From NCBI RefSeq assembly GCF_036711975.1, contig NW_027248938.1, positions 434,001 through 498,000 on the forward strand: 64,000 nt of DNA, given 5' to 3'. The position numbers were made by a program, and so were the translations under genes. Below, one piece after another: positions 54,655-62,997 of this stretch. Position 1 is the stretch's first letter, and each line of letters opens with the position of its first letter. This stretch comes from Onthophagus taurus (taxonomy: Eukaryota; Arthropoda; Insecta; Coleoptera; Scarabaeidae). The notes under the pieces are model-generated. The model did not search any database. It was not told the origin of the DNA and saw only the letters and a list, made by a program, of their open reading frames with translations.

Positions 54655-56575
54655 TTGTAGTAATATCTACCTACCAGTATTAAGATCTAACTTAAATAAT
54701 TAGAATACATTAAAAAATAAAGTCCAGAATACGAAGTTAGGGAGATCAGAAGTACAACTGTAGAATCATTAGTATCGGAGACCAAAACGTGGTTCCTCTA
54801 CCTAAAAGAGATAAATTAAATTAATATCAAATAAAAAACCATGAGTCCAAATTAGTTAAATTAAATGAACAGATCAGTATTGAACGAATTAAAAAGAAAT
54901 AACTTACGGTTTAACGTTTTAATAGAGATTCCTACGAGTAGCCATGTACTTTGTTCACTGTTTAGATTAAGTTATTGTAATTTTAAGTTCCGTTGTATTG
55001 TTAGTAAATTTATTCGTAAACCAGGGTATTTGCCGTTGTTGATTCGTTTAAAGTTGCGTATTTCCTTTGTAATTTAACTTAGCTAGAGAAACCTCAAAAG
55101 CGAAAGACATAACCTCAAATGTCAATTTTTCAATGTATTTATTTTCCAAAAGAAAACCTTTTAGTAACTAAAAAGAGAAAGATTAGAATACAAATATCAT
55201 AAATCAAAAGAAAATTCAATGGTGAAAGCTTAGATTGAAGGGGAAATTGGGTAGTTCGGAGTGAATTTGCCAAATGTCCGAAATGAAGGAGAATTAAAGA
55301 AACTCCATTTGCTGGGGTAAAATAAAGTGCGCGAATCAAGAAAGTAGAAAGAAATGTGAGTAAAATGGTCATTTTATGGAAATTTTTGTGAAAGTTTGGA
55401 AAATTTGGTTAGTTCCGAATTTAATCAAGAGATGGCGCGAAAATCGAAATTTTTGACCAAATTTGGAAAGTTTGATCGGCGAAGGACCAGTTGCCATGGG
55501 AATGAGGAAATTTTCAGAGGGGGAACACCGAGTCTATATAAGAGCGAAGAAAAGTCAGTCTACAGAAGAGTCTACGTAAGTCAGTCGAAGTGGTCAGTTC
55601 GTGTATCAAAATTTTTGACATTTAACCTAAAACTACGAAGTATTTAAAAAAAAAAAAAAAAGAAATTAAGAAATTGAAAGAGAAGAAAAGATAATTATCA
55701 TCAAGAGAAGAAAATTAAAAGAATTTAACTAAGAAATAGTCAAAATAATAACTCAAAATCTACGTACCTGGAAGAAGAAAATTTAATCCCGGAGGAGTTT
55801 GAAGAAGAGAAAAAAAAAATAAGGAAATATTCCCGAGAGGAGAAGATCCATCTTCGACGAGCTGAAGGAAAGGTCCATATTGACGAGGTGAAGAAATAAA
55901 AGGAACCATCCAAAAAAGAAAGACCAGCCAGAGAGGAATTGGTTGTTTCGAGTTCAATGCGATAAATCGACATCTGAAAACAGGATTAAAGCTAAAAATT
56001 TTCGATTTTTTCTTTCTCATTTGATTATTTAAACAAATCACTTACCTTAAATTTAATGATAATTTCACTCATTTTCCACAATTAACAAATTTTTCTGATT
56101 GAATTCTGCGGAAACTATTTTTGTTTGTATTCATTCATCTCATAACAGAAAGCGAGGTTATGAATCCAATTTAGTATTTTGACAGTTCGATAACTATATT
56201 TGATCTAATAATAGAAACCTCTAAATTACTGAATCATTTTAATTATTTCTGGATAATATTTTAAATTTCAAACATTCATTTACAAACAAAGATAATTGGA
56301 GTTTGTGTGTTTCGCTAAGAGAACCGACTAAAATCCCTGAGCGTAAAATAATTTGAGTCTCGTGCTAGGTTAGAATTTAAAGTACATTTTTGTTTGTTAT
56401 TGTTAATTAAATATTTTTAAATATTTATTTTGTTCTCAAAAAATAAAAAAATTATATAGTTTGTTATCAAAAAATCAAATAATTTTTCTTTATTAACGCT
56501 ACAAATTGGCACCAAAACGTAAGGCCCACCAAAATCAACACATAAAATTGTCACCCGAACGTGGGGCACAAAAAA
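54655..56575 (+). repeat. LTR-like insertion inside the provirus
   Basis: No provirus gene here. TATATAAG (55535-55542) is followed by three TCAGT initiators (55555, 55581, 55594), and the end has two primer-binding-like sequences, TTGGCACCAAAACGTAAGG (56505) and CACCCGAACGTGGGGC (56551). That is the layout of an LTR plus primer site. Boundaries and a target duplication were not resolved; a solo or truncated LTR is inferred. Short frames inside are not credible genes. Confidence 0.45.
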
Positions 56576-56658
56576 TTGAAATTATTATAATATGTAATAA
56601 CATATTTATATAACATATATATATATAAATATTTTTTTTTTATTCATACTTCTCCACA

Positions 56659-56810
56659 TGACCTTGGCCATGATGTCGAGGTCACGCTCCGTAACCTTAA
56701 CCGTTTCTGGTCCCTTGAAGTCAACACCTCCTCCTGGAACAACCAAGGTCAAGGTCACGCGGGGAAAAAGTATGTATAAAATACGATCATTTATATGCTT
56801 TTGTTAGTAG
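56659..56810 (+). promoter_or_regulatory. Provirus promoter 2 with a cluster of nuclear-receptor half-sites
   Basis: TGACCTTGG (56659-56667), GAGGTCACG (56678-56686), and overlapping CCAAGGTCA/TCAAGGTCA (56743-56757) precede TATAAA (56775-56780). Initiator-like GTTAGTAGTTC lies about 28-30 bp downstream, similar to GTTAGTTC of promoter 1. Drives the ORF at 56835. Confidence 0.6.
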
Positions 56811-56834
56811 TTCGATAGTTTAGCTGTAGAAAAG

Positions 56835-57323
56835 ATGGGTAGAAAGGATTTCATAATATTGGATATTCAAGGATTTAAGATAAGTGATCACGAGTTTGTA
56901 CCGAAAGAATTGGCATCGTACGATAATGAAAATTGTGTGAGTCATTTTATATTCGAACCAAGTTGTAGTTTTTCTTCTATACCACCAAAGTATAGAAATA
57001 CATCAAATTGGTTAATGTCCAACCATCATTGTATTGATTGGCGTGAAGGTTTTACTCCGATATCACATTTCGATGATATAGTGAAGTTTTTATGTCGATA
57101 CATCGATACTGTATATGTAAAAGGTGATGAAAAGGCATGCTTTCTGGGAAATATTTTAGAAAGAAAGATTACAATAATAGGGGAAAATGATTGTAAATTA
57201 GAATTAAAAGTTCCGATGTGTACCTTTCATAAAAAAAGTCCTAGTATGTGCGCTCTTACAAATGTTACATATCTATTCCCAATTGTTACATATACCCATC
57301 AGATTAATAATGAAAACACATAA
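56835..57323 (+). CDS. Conserved provirus-associated protein (162 aa), possible nuclease-like fold
   Basis: ATG 56835, MGRKDFIILDIQGFKISDHE then FVPKELASYD. Related stretches, with a DIQGF start and a later NHHCIDWREGF type of motif, recur in insect mobile-element and viral proteins, as far as I recall. The D...E spacing near the N-terminus resembles RNase H/DEDD-type nucleases, but this is inference. Cys/His pairs at CTFHKKSPSMC may bind metal. Frame intact; last residues NNENT. Followed 44 bp later by another small ORF. Confidence 0.5.
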   Translation: MGRKDFIILDIQGFKISDHEFVPKELASYDNENCVSHFIFEPSCSFSSIPPKYRNTSNWLMSNHHCIDWREGFTPISHFDDIVKFLCRYIDTVYVKGDEKACFLGNILERKITIIGENDCKLELKVPMCTFHKKSPSMCALTNVTYLFPIVTYTHQINNENT

Positions 57324-57367
57324 AGGTACGTTTAAATTATTTAAATACCACTTCAGTCAAAACCATC

Positions 57368-57709
57368 ATGGAGTGTATATGGAATATATTAAATAGGATA
57401 GGTTTATCATCGTTTCTAATAGAAAAAGTATTTGAAATTATGCGTCGTTATGAAAGGGATGGATGCTTTAATAACATTTCAAAATATGAGCTCGCATATC
57501 TACCGATTCATTACTATGCGGAAAAAGTGAAACCATGCCACCTTGCACAAATATGGTTCCAACTACCATCTAGATATCATAAAGAAGATATACTTCTAAG
57601 AAAGCTTCCCTGTTTTGAACATTACAATTTAGATATCTGGGCAACTCATATGGATGGACCACCACCTTCAAAAATAGACTGTTCATTATGTAATTTAAAT
57701 AAGAAATAA
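57368..57709 (+). CDS. Provirus ORF (113 aa), unknown
   Basis: ATG 57368 MECIWNILNRIGLSSFLIEK. Helical, with a Cys pair near the end (KIDCSLCNLNKK). Follows the nuclease-like ORF in the same direction, probably co-transcribed. No family recognised. Confidence 0.45.
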   Translation: MECIWNILNRIGLSSFLIEKVFEIMRRYERDGCFNNISKYELAYLPIHYYAEKVKPCHLAQIWFQLPSRYHKEDILLRKLPCFEHYNLDIWATHMDGPPPSKIDCSLCNLNKK

Positions 57710-57714
57710 TAAAG

Positions 57715-58350
57715 TGTAAATATATGTATGTATACATAAATTAAGTTTTTTTTGTTCATTCAACTGTATATTTAACATATTATTATCATTAATTTATTTA
57801 TAAAATTTTAATTTGTAAAGATCATTTTATTAAAATAAAAGATCTCATCAAAATAATTTTTTTTATTTTTTACCAAAATTACTTTGCTACCCTTATAAAT
57901 ATGTAATTATAAAATTGAAAAATGAGAAATTATAATCATTTGCGATATAATAATTTATATTCATTAGATTATAATACTGAGTTATTAATCAATTGACTTT
58001 AAATTATGAAAAAGGTAACTGTTAAGACTTACAGTATAAATTTCAGATAAGTATCATTAAACTGATCCGTATTTTGGTAAAACTCGTATTGGGTTTTATT
58101 AAAATTGCGCTTTTATGAAGGTGAAAGTGAAACCAATATTTGGTTGTAAGCAGGTCTTAATGCAGAGTTATAGTCACTTTAAATTGTCAAAAAGTTAACC
58201 TTTAAGAATTACCGTATAAATTTCAGATACGTTTCATAAAAAAGTGATCTGTATTTGGTAAAAAACCATATGCTTTTATGAATCAAGTATAATTTATTAA
58301 AATTGATTCCTTTCGAAAGTAGAAGTGGTTTTAAGATATCAAGGAGGGTG
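57715..58350. other. Non-coding AT-rich stretch in provirus
   Basis: Contains two loosely similar blocks (about 58010-58150 and 58190-58330, both with 'taagaMttacMgtataaatttcagata' like text), a local duplication. No gene. Confidence 0.4.
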
Positions 58351-58359
58351 ACAAAAATG

Positions 58360-58450
58360 AATATATATATCGGAGGTATGAAGTTGAAAAAGTGTCAGTA
58401 CTTCACACAAGTGCTTGTCAGGAGAACCAACTCAAATATAATATGTAAGT
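58360..58450 (+). promoter_or_regulatory. Provirus promoter 3: TATA, TCAGT initiator, spliced leader exon
   Basis: TATATATAT (58362-58370), TCAGT (58395-58399) about 30 bp later, and GTAAGT donor at 58445-58450. The acceptor is TACAG ending 59125, 33 bp before ATG 59159, so a 5' untranslated exon of about 48 nt and a 681-bp intron are predicted. Confidence 0.55.
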
Positions 58451-58713
58451 CATAATTTATCTCATTTATAATTTTTAATACTATATAAGACAGGATAAGG
58501 AAGTAAATAGTTTTCTATTTTAATACATTTTGTACTAACACAACGATATGAAAACGTGCCAGGGTGTTACATATATTTCATTATTTTATAAAATTGAATA
58601 AATGTAAAAATCTTATGGTATGATTTTCTTACCGTTCTTGCACAAAATGGATTTTTTGTTAAATTGAACGGAGAGACGAAGGTGTTTTATGCTAAGACGG
58701 GGTTATTACTTGC

Positions 58714-58721
58714 TATATATA

Positions 58722-58753
<32 letters not shown>

Positions 58754-58780
58754 AAATAATAATAATAATAATATTATTGT
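58714..58780. repeat. (TA)n followed by (AAT)n microsatellite
   Basis: Dinucleotide then trinucleotide run inside the leader intron. Confidence 0.85.
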
Positions 58781-58789
58781 TATAACCCG

Positions 58790-59075
58790 TAATAGCCGAG
58801 GCCACTAGCACGAATGCGATATAGAGCACGAGCAAAGCGAGTGCTGTATATCGCATGAGTGCGCAAAAAAAAACACTTCACTCACAGTTTCATAGAATAT
58901 TTTAAAATTATTTGTTTATATCTGTTTGTTAAGGAAACGCTGCGAAAGCGTGCGTTAAAGAACAATGCATTTTTAAATGGGATTTAATTTAACGCACGCT
59001 TTCGTTACTTTAACGCATGCTTTCGTTACTTTAACGCACTGTTGTTTGAGACATCACACATTTAAAAAATGTGTA
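58790..59075. repeat. Inverted-repeat MITE-like block inside the leader intron
   Basis: ATGCGATATAGAGCAC pairs with GTGCTGTATATCGCAT (58825-58856) around GAGCAAAGCGA. Next, GCGAAAGCGTGCGTTAAAG (58942-58960) is inverted at 58990-59008. CGCTTTCGTTACTTTAACGC-type units are repeated directly with about 22-bp spacing. Probably a MITE pair that enlarged the intron. Confidence 0.55.
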
Positions 59076-59158
59076 ATGGTGTGGTTTAACTAAGGAAATA
59101 TATTTAAATTTATAAATTTTTACAGATACATATACTTAATACAACCAAATTTCTCATA

Positions 59159-60121
59159 ATGAATCCGAGTGAAATAAACAAAGTAGAAGACACATCATTT
59201 ATGGATGGTGAACTGTTTAACGCATTCTACAACGGCCTTGGGAGCGACTTAGAACAACTTATGATTCAAGAAGCCGAAACGATTGAGGCTCGCATAGAAG
59301 ATACTCAACAAAATACTAATCTAATTCCGGAAAATATCATATCAAGTCAAACCATTTCTACCCATTCCTCTTCAAGAAGGTCTCGAAAATATGAAATATA
59401 TAAACATTCATTTTCACAACGATCGCAAAGTTCTCAAATTATCAATAGCAGTATTAGTAGTAACCTTGTTTTTAGTATCAATGATAGTAGCCAGGAAAAT
59501 ATGGAAAATTTTGTACCAAAAATTAATATTGTTAGTGGGGTAAAATCTACTACTACTATACAACCACATTCGTTGGCAAACGTTGGAGGATCTAGTTCTA
59601 AAGTTAATATTATTAAAAATATCTGCATTCAACCTCCTTGTAATGAAGCAGAAGCAATTAATTGTGATCGTGTGTCGGCAAATCTTGGAGGATCTAGTTC
59701 TAAAGTTAATATTATTAAAAATATCTGCGTTCAACCTCCTTCTAATGAAACAGAAGCAATTAATTGTGATCGTATATCACAAACTCCAACTATTCTAGAA
59801 AATTTGTTAACAACATTAGAAAACAACATGTATTTCACAGGAATGCAATCCGCCGTGTTAACCGCTTTCAGTGACGAAGAAGATAATGTAATACAAATAT
59901 TTAAATATGAAATTGAATCGATAAAATACAATTTAAATACATCTTTGAAACATTTGGTAAAATCTGTTTGTGATAATGTAGTGATGAGAAGAAAATTCAG
60001 TGGTATACTTACTACCTCTGAAGATTCACAACAACTAAAAAAAATAAAATATTTCATAACTGAATTGCAACTTTCATTGCAACTCAATATATATATTTTA
60101 TATATATATATATTGAGTTGA
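59159..60121 (+). CDS. Serine-rich provirus protein with internal 34-residue duplication, unknown
   Basis: 320 codons from ATG 59159. The acidic N-terminus (MNPSEINKVEDTSFMDGELF) is followed by a Ser-rich stretch (STHSSSRRSRKYEI, QRSQSSQIINSSISS). A tandem duplication at 59579-59680 and 59681-59782 encodes [V/L]GGSSSKVNIIKNIC repeats. The C-terminal helical region ends in a run encoded by an AT palindrome (60080-60120), suggesting the true end was altered. No family recognised. Expressed from its own spliced promoter, upstream of the packaging ATPase. Confidence 0.5.
   Translation: MNPSEINKVEDTSFMDGELFNAFYNGLGSDLEQLMIQEAETIEARIEDTQQNTNLIPENIISSQTISTHSSSRRSRKYEIYKHSFSQRSQSSQIINSSISSNLVFSINDSSQENMENFVPKINIVSGVKSTTTIQPHSLANVGGSSSKVNIIKNICIQPPCNEAEAINCDRVSANLGGSSSKVNIIKNICVQPPSNETEAINCDRISQTPTILENLLTTLENNMYFTGMQSAVLTAFSDEEDNVIQIFKYEIESIKYNLNTSLKHLVKSVCDNVVMRRKFSGILTTSEDSQQLKKIKYFITELQLSLQLNIYILYIYILS
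60080..60120. terminator. 17-bp-stem AT hairpin at ORF end
   Basis: CAACTCAATATATATAT (60080-60096) and its exact reverse complement (60104-60120) with a 7-nt loop, covering the stop codon of the preceding ORF. It could be a transcript-end structure or a microsatellite-born palindrome; function inferred. Confidence 0.5.
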
Positions 60122-60198
60122 ATTACATATTTACAAGAACTATTTAATTTTTTGATTCAGTTTATTGTCATTCATTGAAGGGGTTAGATATATGTATA

Positions 60199-60852
60199 AT
60201 GACCGACGAAATATATGTTTCAGCACAAACATTATCGCTTCCAATACTAAATTTTAATGATATATTATTAGAAAACAAATTTAAAAGACATAGTGAATTA
60301 TTCGGTGGTAATTCTAAGCGAGGGTTAATTGTTGGAAAATCGGGAGCTGGAAAGACGAACCTCATCCTATCATTAATAAGTGGTGCTAATGGTTTACGAT
60401 TCCTCAATATCTATATATGTTCTAGTTCTTTAAATCAGTGTAAATATGAATATCTTCGAAAATTACTACAACCTTTGGATGATTGTGGGTATTATGAATT
60501 TACTAATATCAATGATTTTGTAACACCATCTGATGTTAAGGAATATTCGCTTGTAATATTTGACGACGTCAAATATTAGTGTGGTGGTCAAAACATTATA
60601 AAAGATTTTTTTTCATACGGACGGCATACTAATATTGACTGCTTCTTTTTATCTCAAAGTTATAGTGCTATCCCTAAACAATTAATTCGCGACAACGCCA
60701 ATCTTCTTGTTTTATTTAGACAAGACCTAACAAATATGAAACATATTTTCACAGATCATTTGATTGGGGATATAACATTCGAGCAATTAATGCGCATCAG
60801 TAACATCTGTTGGGATACACCCCACGGATTTTTGGTTATTAAATTGTGGTAG
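60199..60852 (+). pseudogene. A32/FtsK-HerA-type DNA packaging ATPase with in-frame stop
   Basis: Pumps genome DNA into capsids. ATG 60199. Walker A GKSGAGKTN (about residues 50-58), Walker B LVIFDDV just before TAG at 60577-60579. The same frame then continues FFSYGRHTNIDCFFLSQSY, IPKQLIRDNANLLVLFRQD and WDTPHGFLVI to TAG 60850-60852. The second half contains the sensor-type QSY and the RQD region expected of this family, so the first TAG is a nonsense lesion rather than a true end. The extreme C-terminus also seems shifted. Confidence 0.8.
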
Positions 60853-60960
60853 ATATCGAAAAGGATTTGATGAATATATAATGCTTTAAAATGATCTCAT
60901 CTAAATTAGTATAAAACAGTCTTCTACCGGATAAAGCTGTATCAATGTAACGTCAGTACC

Positions 60961-62186
60961 ATGGATAAATATTTAACTCAACAACTAATCAATGCTCGTG
61001 ATGATCTACGTCAAAAAATTATTACATTGAAGGGAGACAGAAGAATCTAAGCTACGCACTGAATCAGAATTTGCCCCACTTACGAGTCACTTAAAAAATA
61101 TCTCTACAAAGCTTGGAGTATTGAAAACAGAACCATTGACCTTTAAATCAGAAAAAGCTGATGGCTTTTCCTTTGATGACGGTGATGCTTTTTCACAAAT
61201 TAAAAACTTACAATCAAAAATTGATAACAAGCCAACTACTTATTGACCTAAAACACCTAAAGCAAAGAAAAATAAAAATGAAACGAAAATTATTCACATC
61301 AACACCACAGAAAAAAGCTGTTGATTCACCAATCAAACATGACTTTCCATATCTAGAGAAGGATGATCATGATGATGATGATGAAATATTCGAAAGAGAT
61401 CCTGGCGAAGAAACTATTAGTGAAAAGAGTAATCGAAGCAAAATCCAACAGGTTTTAGAATCACAGTTAGAAGATTGGGAACCTGACGACAGTAGCAGTT
61501 TTTTACTTAGCACATATGAACAAGATGCTAAGGAAAAACTTGAGGAAATTCGAAAAATGCTAAATGAACAATTGCAAACTCCAGAAGTGCAAGCAGCGTT
61601 GCAGCAATTTCACCCTCTTCCTAGACAATATATAACGGAATTAAAAATTGATGTGGAAAATAAGTTTGATAAAAAACATGGTGTTTATGAAACCGAAAAT
61701 GGTATGTTTATGGGGAAGGATGATGTATTGTTTGATGATAAGAACATAATCATCGGTGGTTTAACATACCCTGGCACACCCGGTTTATATGAGTTGATTT
61801 TTAAAAAAGAACCCAAAAAATTTACCCAAAGAGATGCGCGTGAATATAAGGATCTATTATTAAGGACAAATGCTTATAATGTAAATTATAATGCGCAAAG
61901 ACCTATTGCCCATAATAAATCCCATAAATACGTTAATATCATTAAACCGTTATTAGCTGGTCAAATACCAAACGTATGGTGGGCAAGAAAATGGAAGATT
62001 GGAGGTGGATTACAAAACCGTTTTTTAACAAACGCTATTAAAGAATACGAGTACTGGGATGATGTGAATGAATTGGTGGATAGACTTCGTTTATTAATAG
62101 CTTCGCAAGATGCTGGTCATTCTAGCCATCATAATGAAATTGTTTCAATTATTCAGGAACTAAGAGAGGCTAAAGTCATCAAATAA
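60961..62186 (+). pseudogene. Conserved Maverick structural-type protein, N-terminal part frameshifted
   Basis: ATG 60961 gives MDKYLTQQLINARDDLRQKI and stops at 61048-61050. A second frame (about 61041-61246) continues as a charged, helical segment (LRTESEFAPLTSHLKNISTK). The third, long frame reaches 62186; its first good ATG is 61278 (MKRKLFTSTPQKK). Central part has a poly-Asp stretch (61365-61385). C-terminal VNELVDRLRLLIASQDAGHS and EIVSIIQELREA are hallmarks of a protein common in insect Mavericks whose exact role is not known; a virion role is inferred. Two shifts separate what is normally one protein. Confidence 0.6.
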
Positions 62187-62272
62187 ATTATTATAGCGAA
62201 GGTTTATAATTAGTATATTAACTATGACAAATGCTTTTCTCTACCATATTGTGTTAAATTTCTGTACACAAC

Positions 62273-62749
62273 ATGGTTTTAAGTAAGTTTGGTATACACG
62301 GTGGTGGAACAATAAACAAATTTGGTAAGCATATTCATGCTCACAACATAACTAAACACTTAAATCGGTCAAGAACAATTCAAGAACAAATTGTTAAACA
62401 CCAAAAAGTGTTATTTATTTTAACGTTAAGTGGTAACAGTGCTTTGGAGTCCGATTTAATCCTACCGAGCGGATCAATTGTAGCAAGTAAGACAAGTGAT
62501 GAACATTTTATTATTATCAATAAAGGGGGAGTAGTAGAATATATTAACCACTTTTATTTGGGTAATATAAAAGCATGCAAATTGTCAGATAATGTTCAGA
62601 TGATCATAAACTCAAAGCCTTTTGATGTAATAAAAGGTGGTGAATTAAAAAAAGGTGATATTATAAAGTGTAAGTGCATCAAAAAACCGAAAACTTCAAC
62701 TCGAATTAACCCGTTCTTCATAGAACTTTTGATTGAATCGAATGTATGA
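62273..62749 (+). CDS. Provirus ORF (158 aa), beta-rich, unknown
   Basis: ATG 62273 MVLSKFGIHGGGTINKFGKH. Alternating hydrophobic pattern (VLFILTLSGN, EHFIIINKGGVVEYI, KPFDVIKGGELKKGD) suggests a beta-barrel or jelly-roll. Intact frame. Located between the structural-type gene and the integrase. Could be a fibre or minor coat component, but I recognise no family. Confidence 0.45.
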   Translation: MVLSKFGIHGGGTINKFGKHIHAHNITKHLNRSRTIQEQIVKHQKVLFILTLSGNSALESDLILPSGSIVASKTSDEHFIIINKGGVVEYINHFYLGNIKACKLSDNVQMIINSKPFDVIKGGELKKGDIIKCKCIKKPKTSTRINPFFIELLIESNV

Positions 62750-62785
62750 GTATTTATTATCGAAATTCTATGAGAAGAAGAAATT

Positions 62786-62997
62786 ATGAAAATCAATCAT
62801 AAACGAGATGTTGTTAATGAACTTCATGCTCCCGCTAGAAAGAATTTTAAGAGAAGGCGGGTAATAATTAAAGGGTTATTAGATTTATATCAAGCCGATC
62901 TAGTAGAAATGATTCCTTATTCGAATGTAAATAAAGGTTACAAGTATATACTTACAGTAATTAATGCCTTTTCAAAATATGGTTGGGCAAGCCCTCT
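62786..62997 (+). pseudogene. Retroviral-type integrase, 3' part deleted
   Basis: Inserts viral DNA into the host chromosome. ATG 62786; [49 protein letters not shown] hold the first catalytic Asp (QADLVE) of the DDE triad. After ASPL the homology ends at about 62997, and the following frame to 63121 is antisense of PolB. The second Asp and Glu are therefore missing. N-terminal zinc-finger residues are not seen before the start, so the 5' end may also be incomplete. Confidence 0.8.

Noticed and set aside
55740-56041. Minus-strand frames in the LTR-like block
   Set aside because: They are antisense of a purine-rich LTR-like stretch, with no family resemblance.
58357-58444. Short ORF MNIYIGG... 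at 58357
   Set aside because: The ATG overlaps the TATA box, upstream of the TCAGT initiator, so it is not expected in the transcript.
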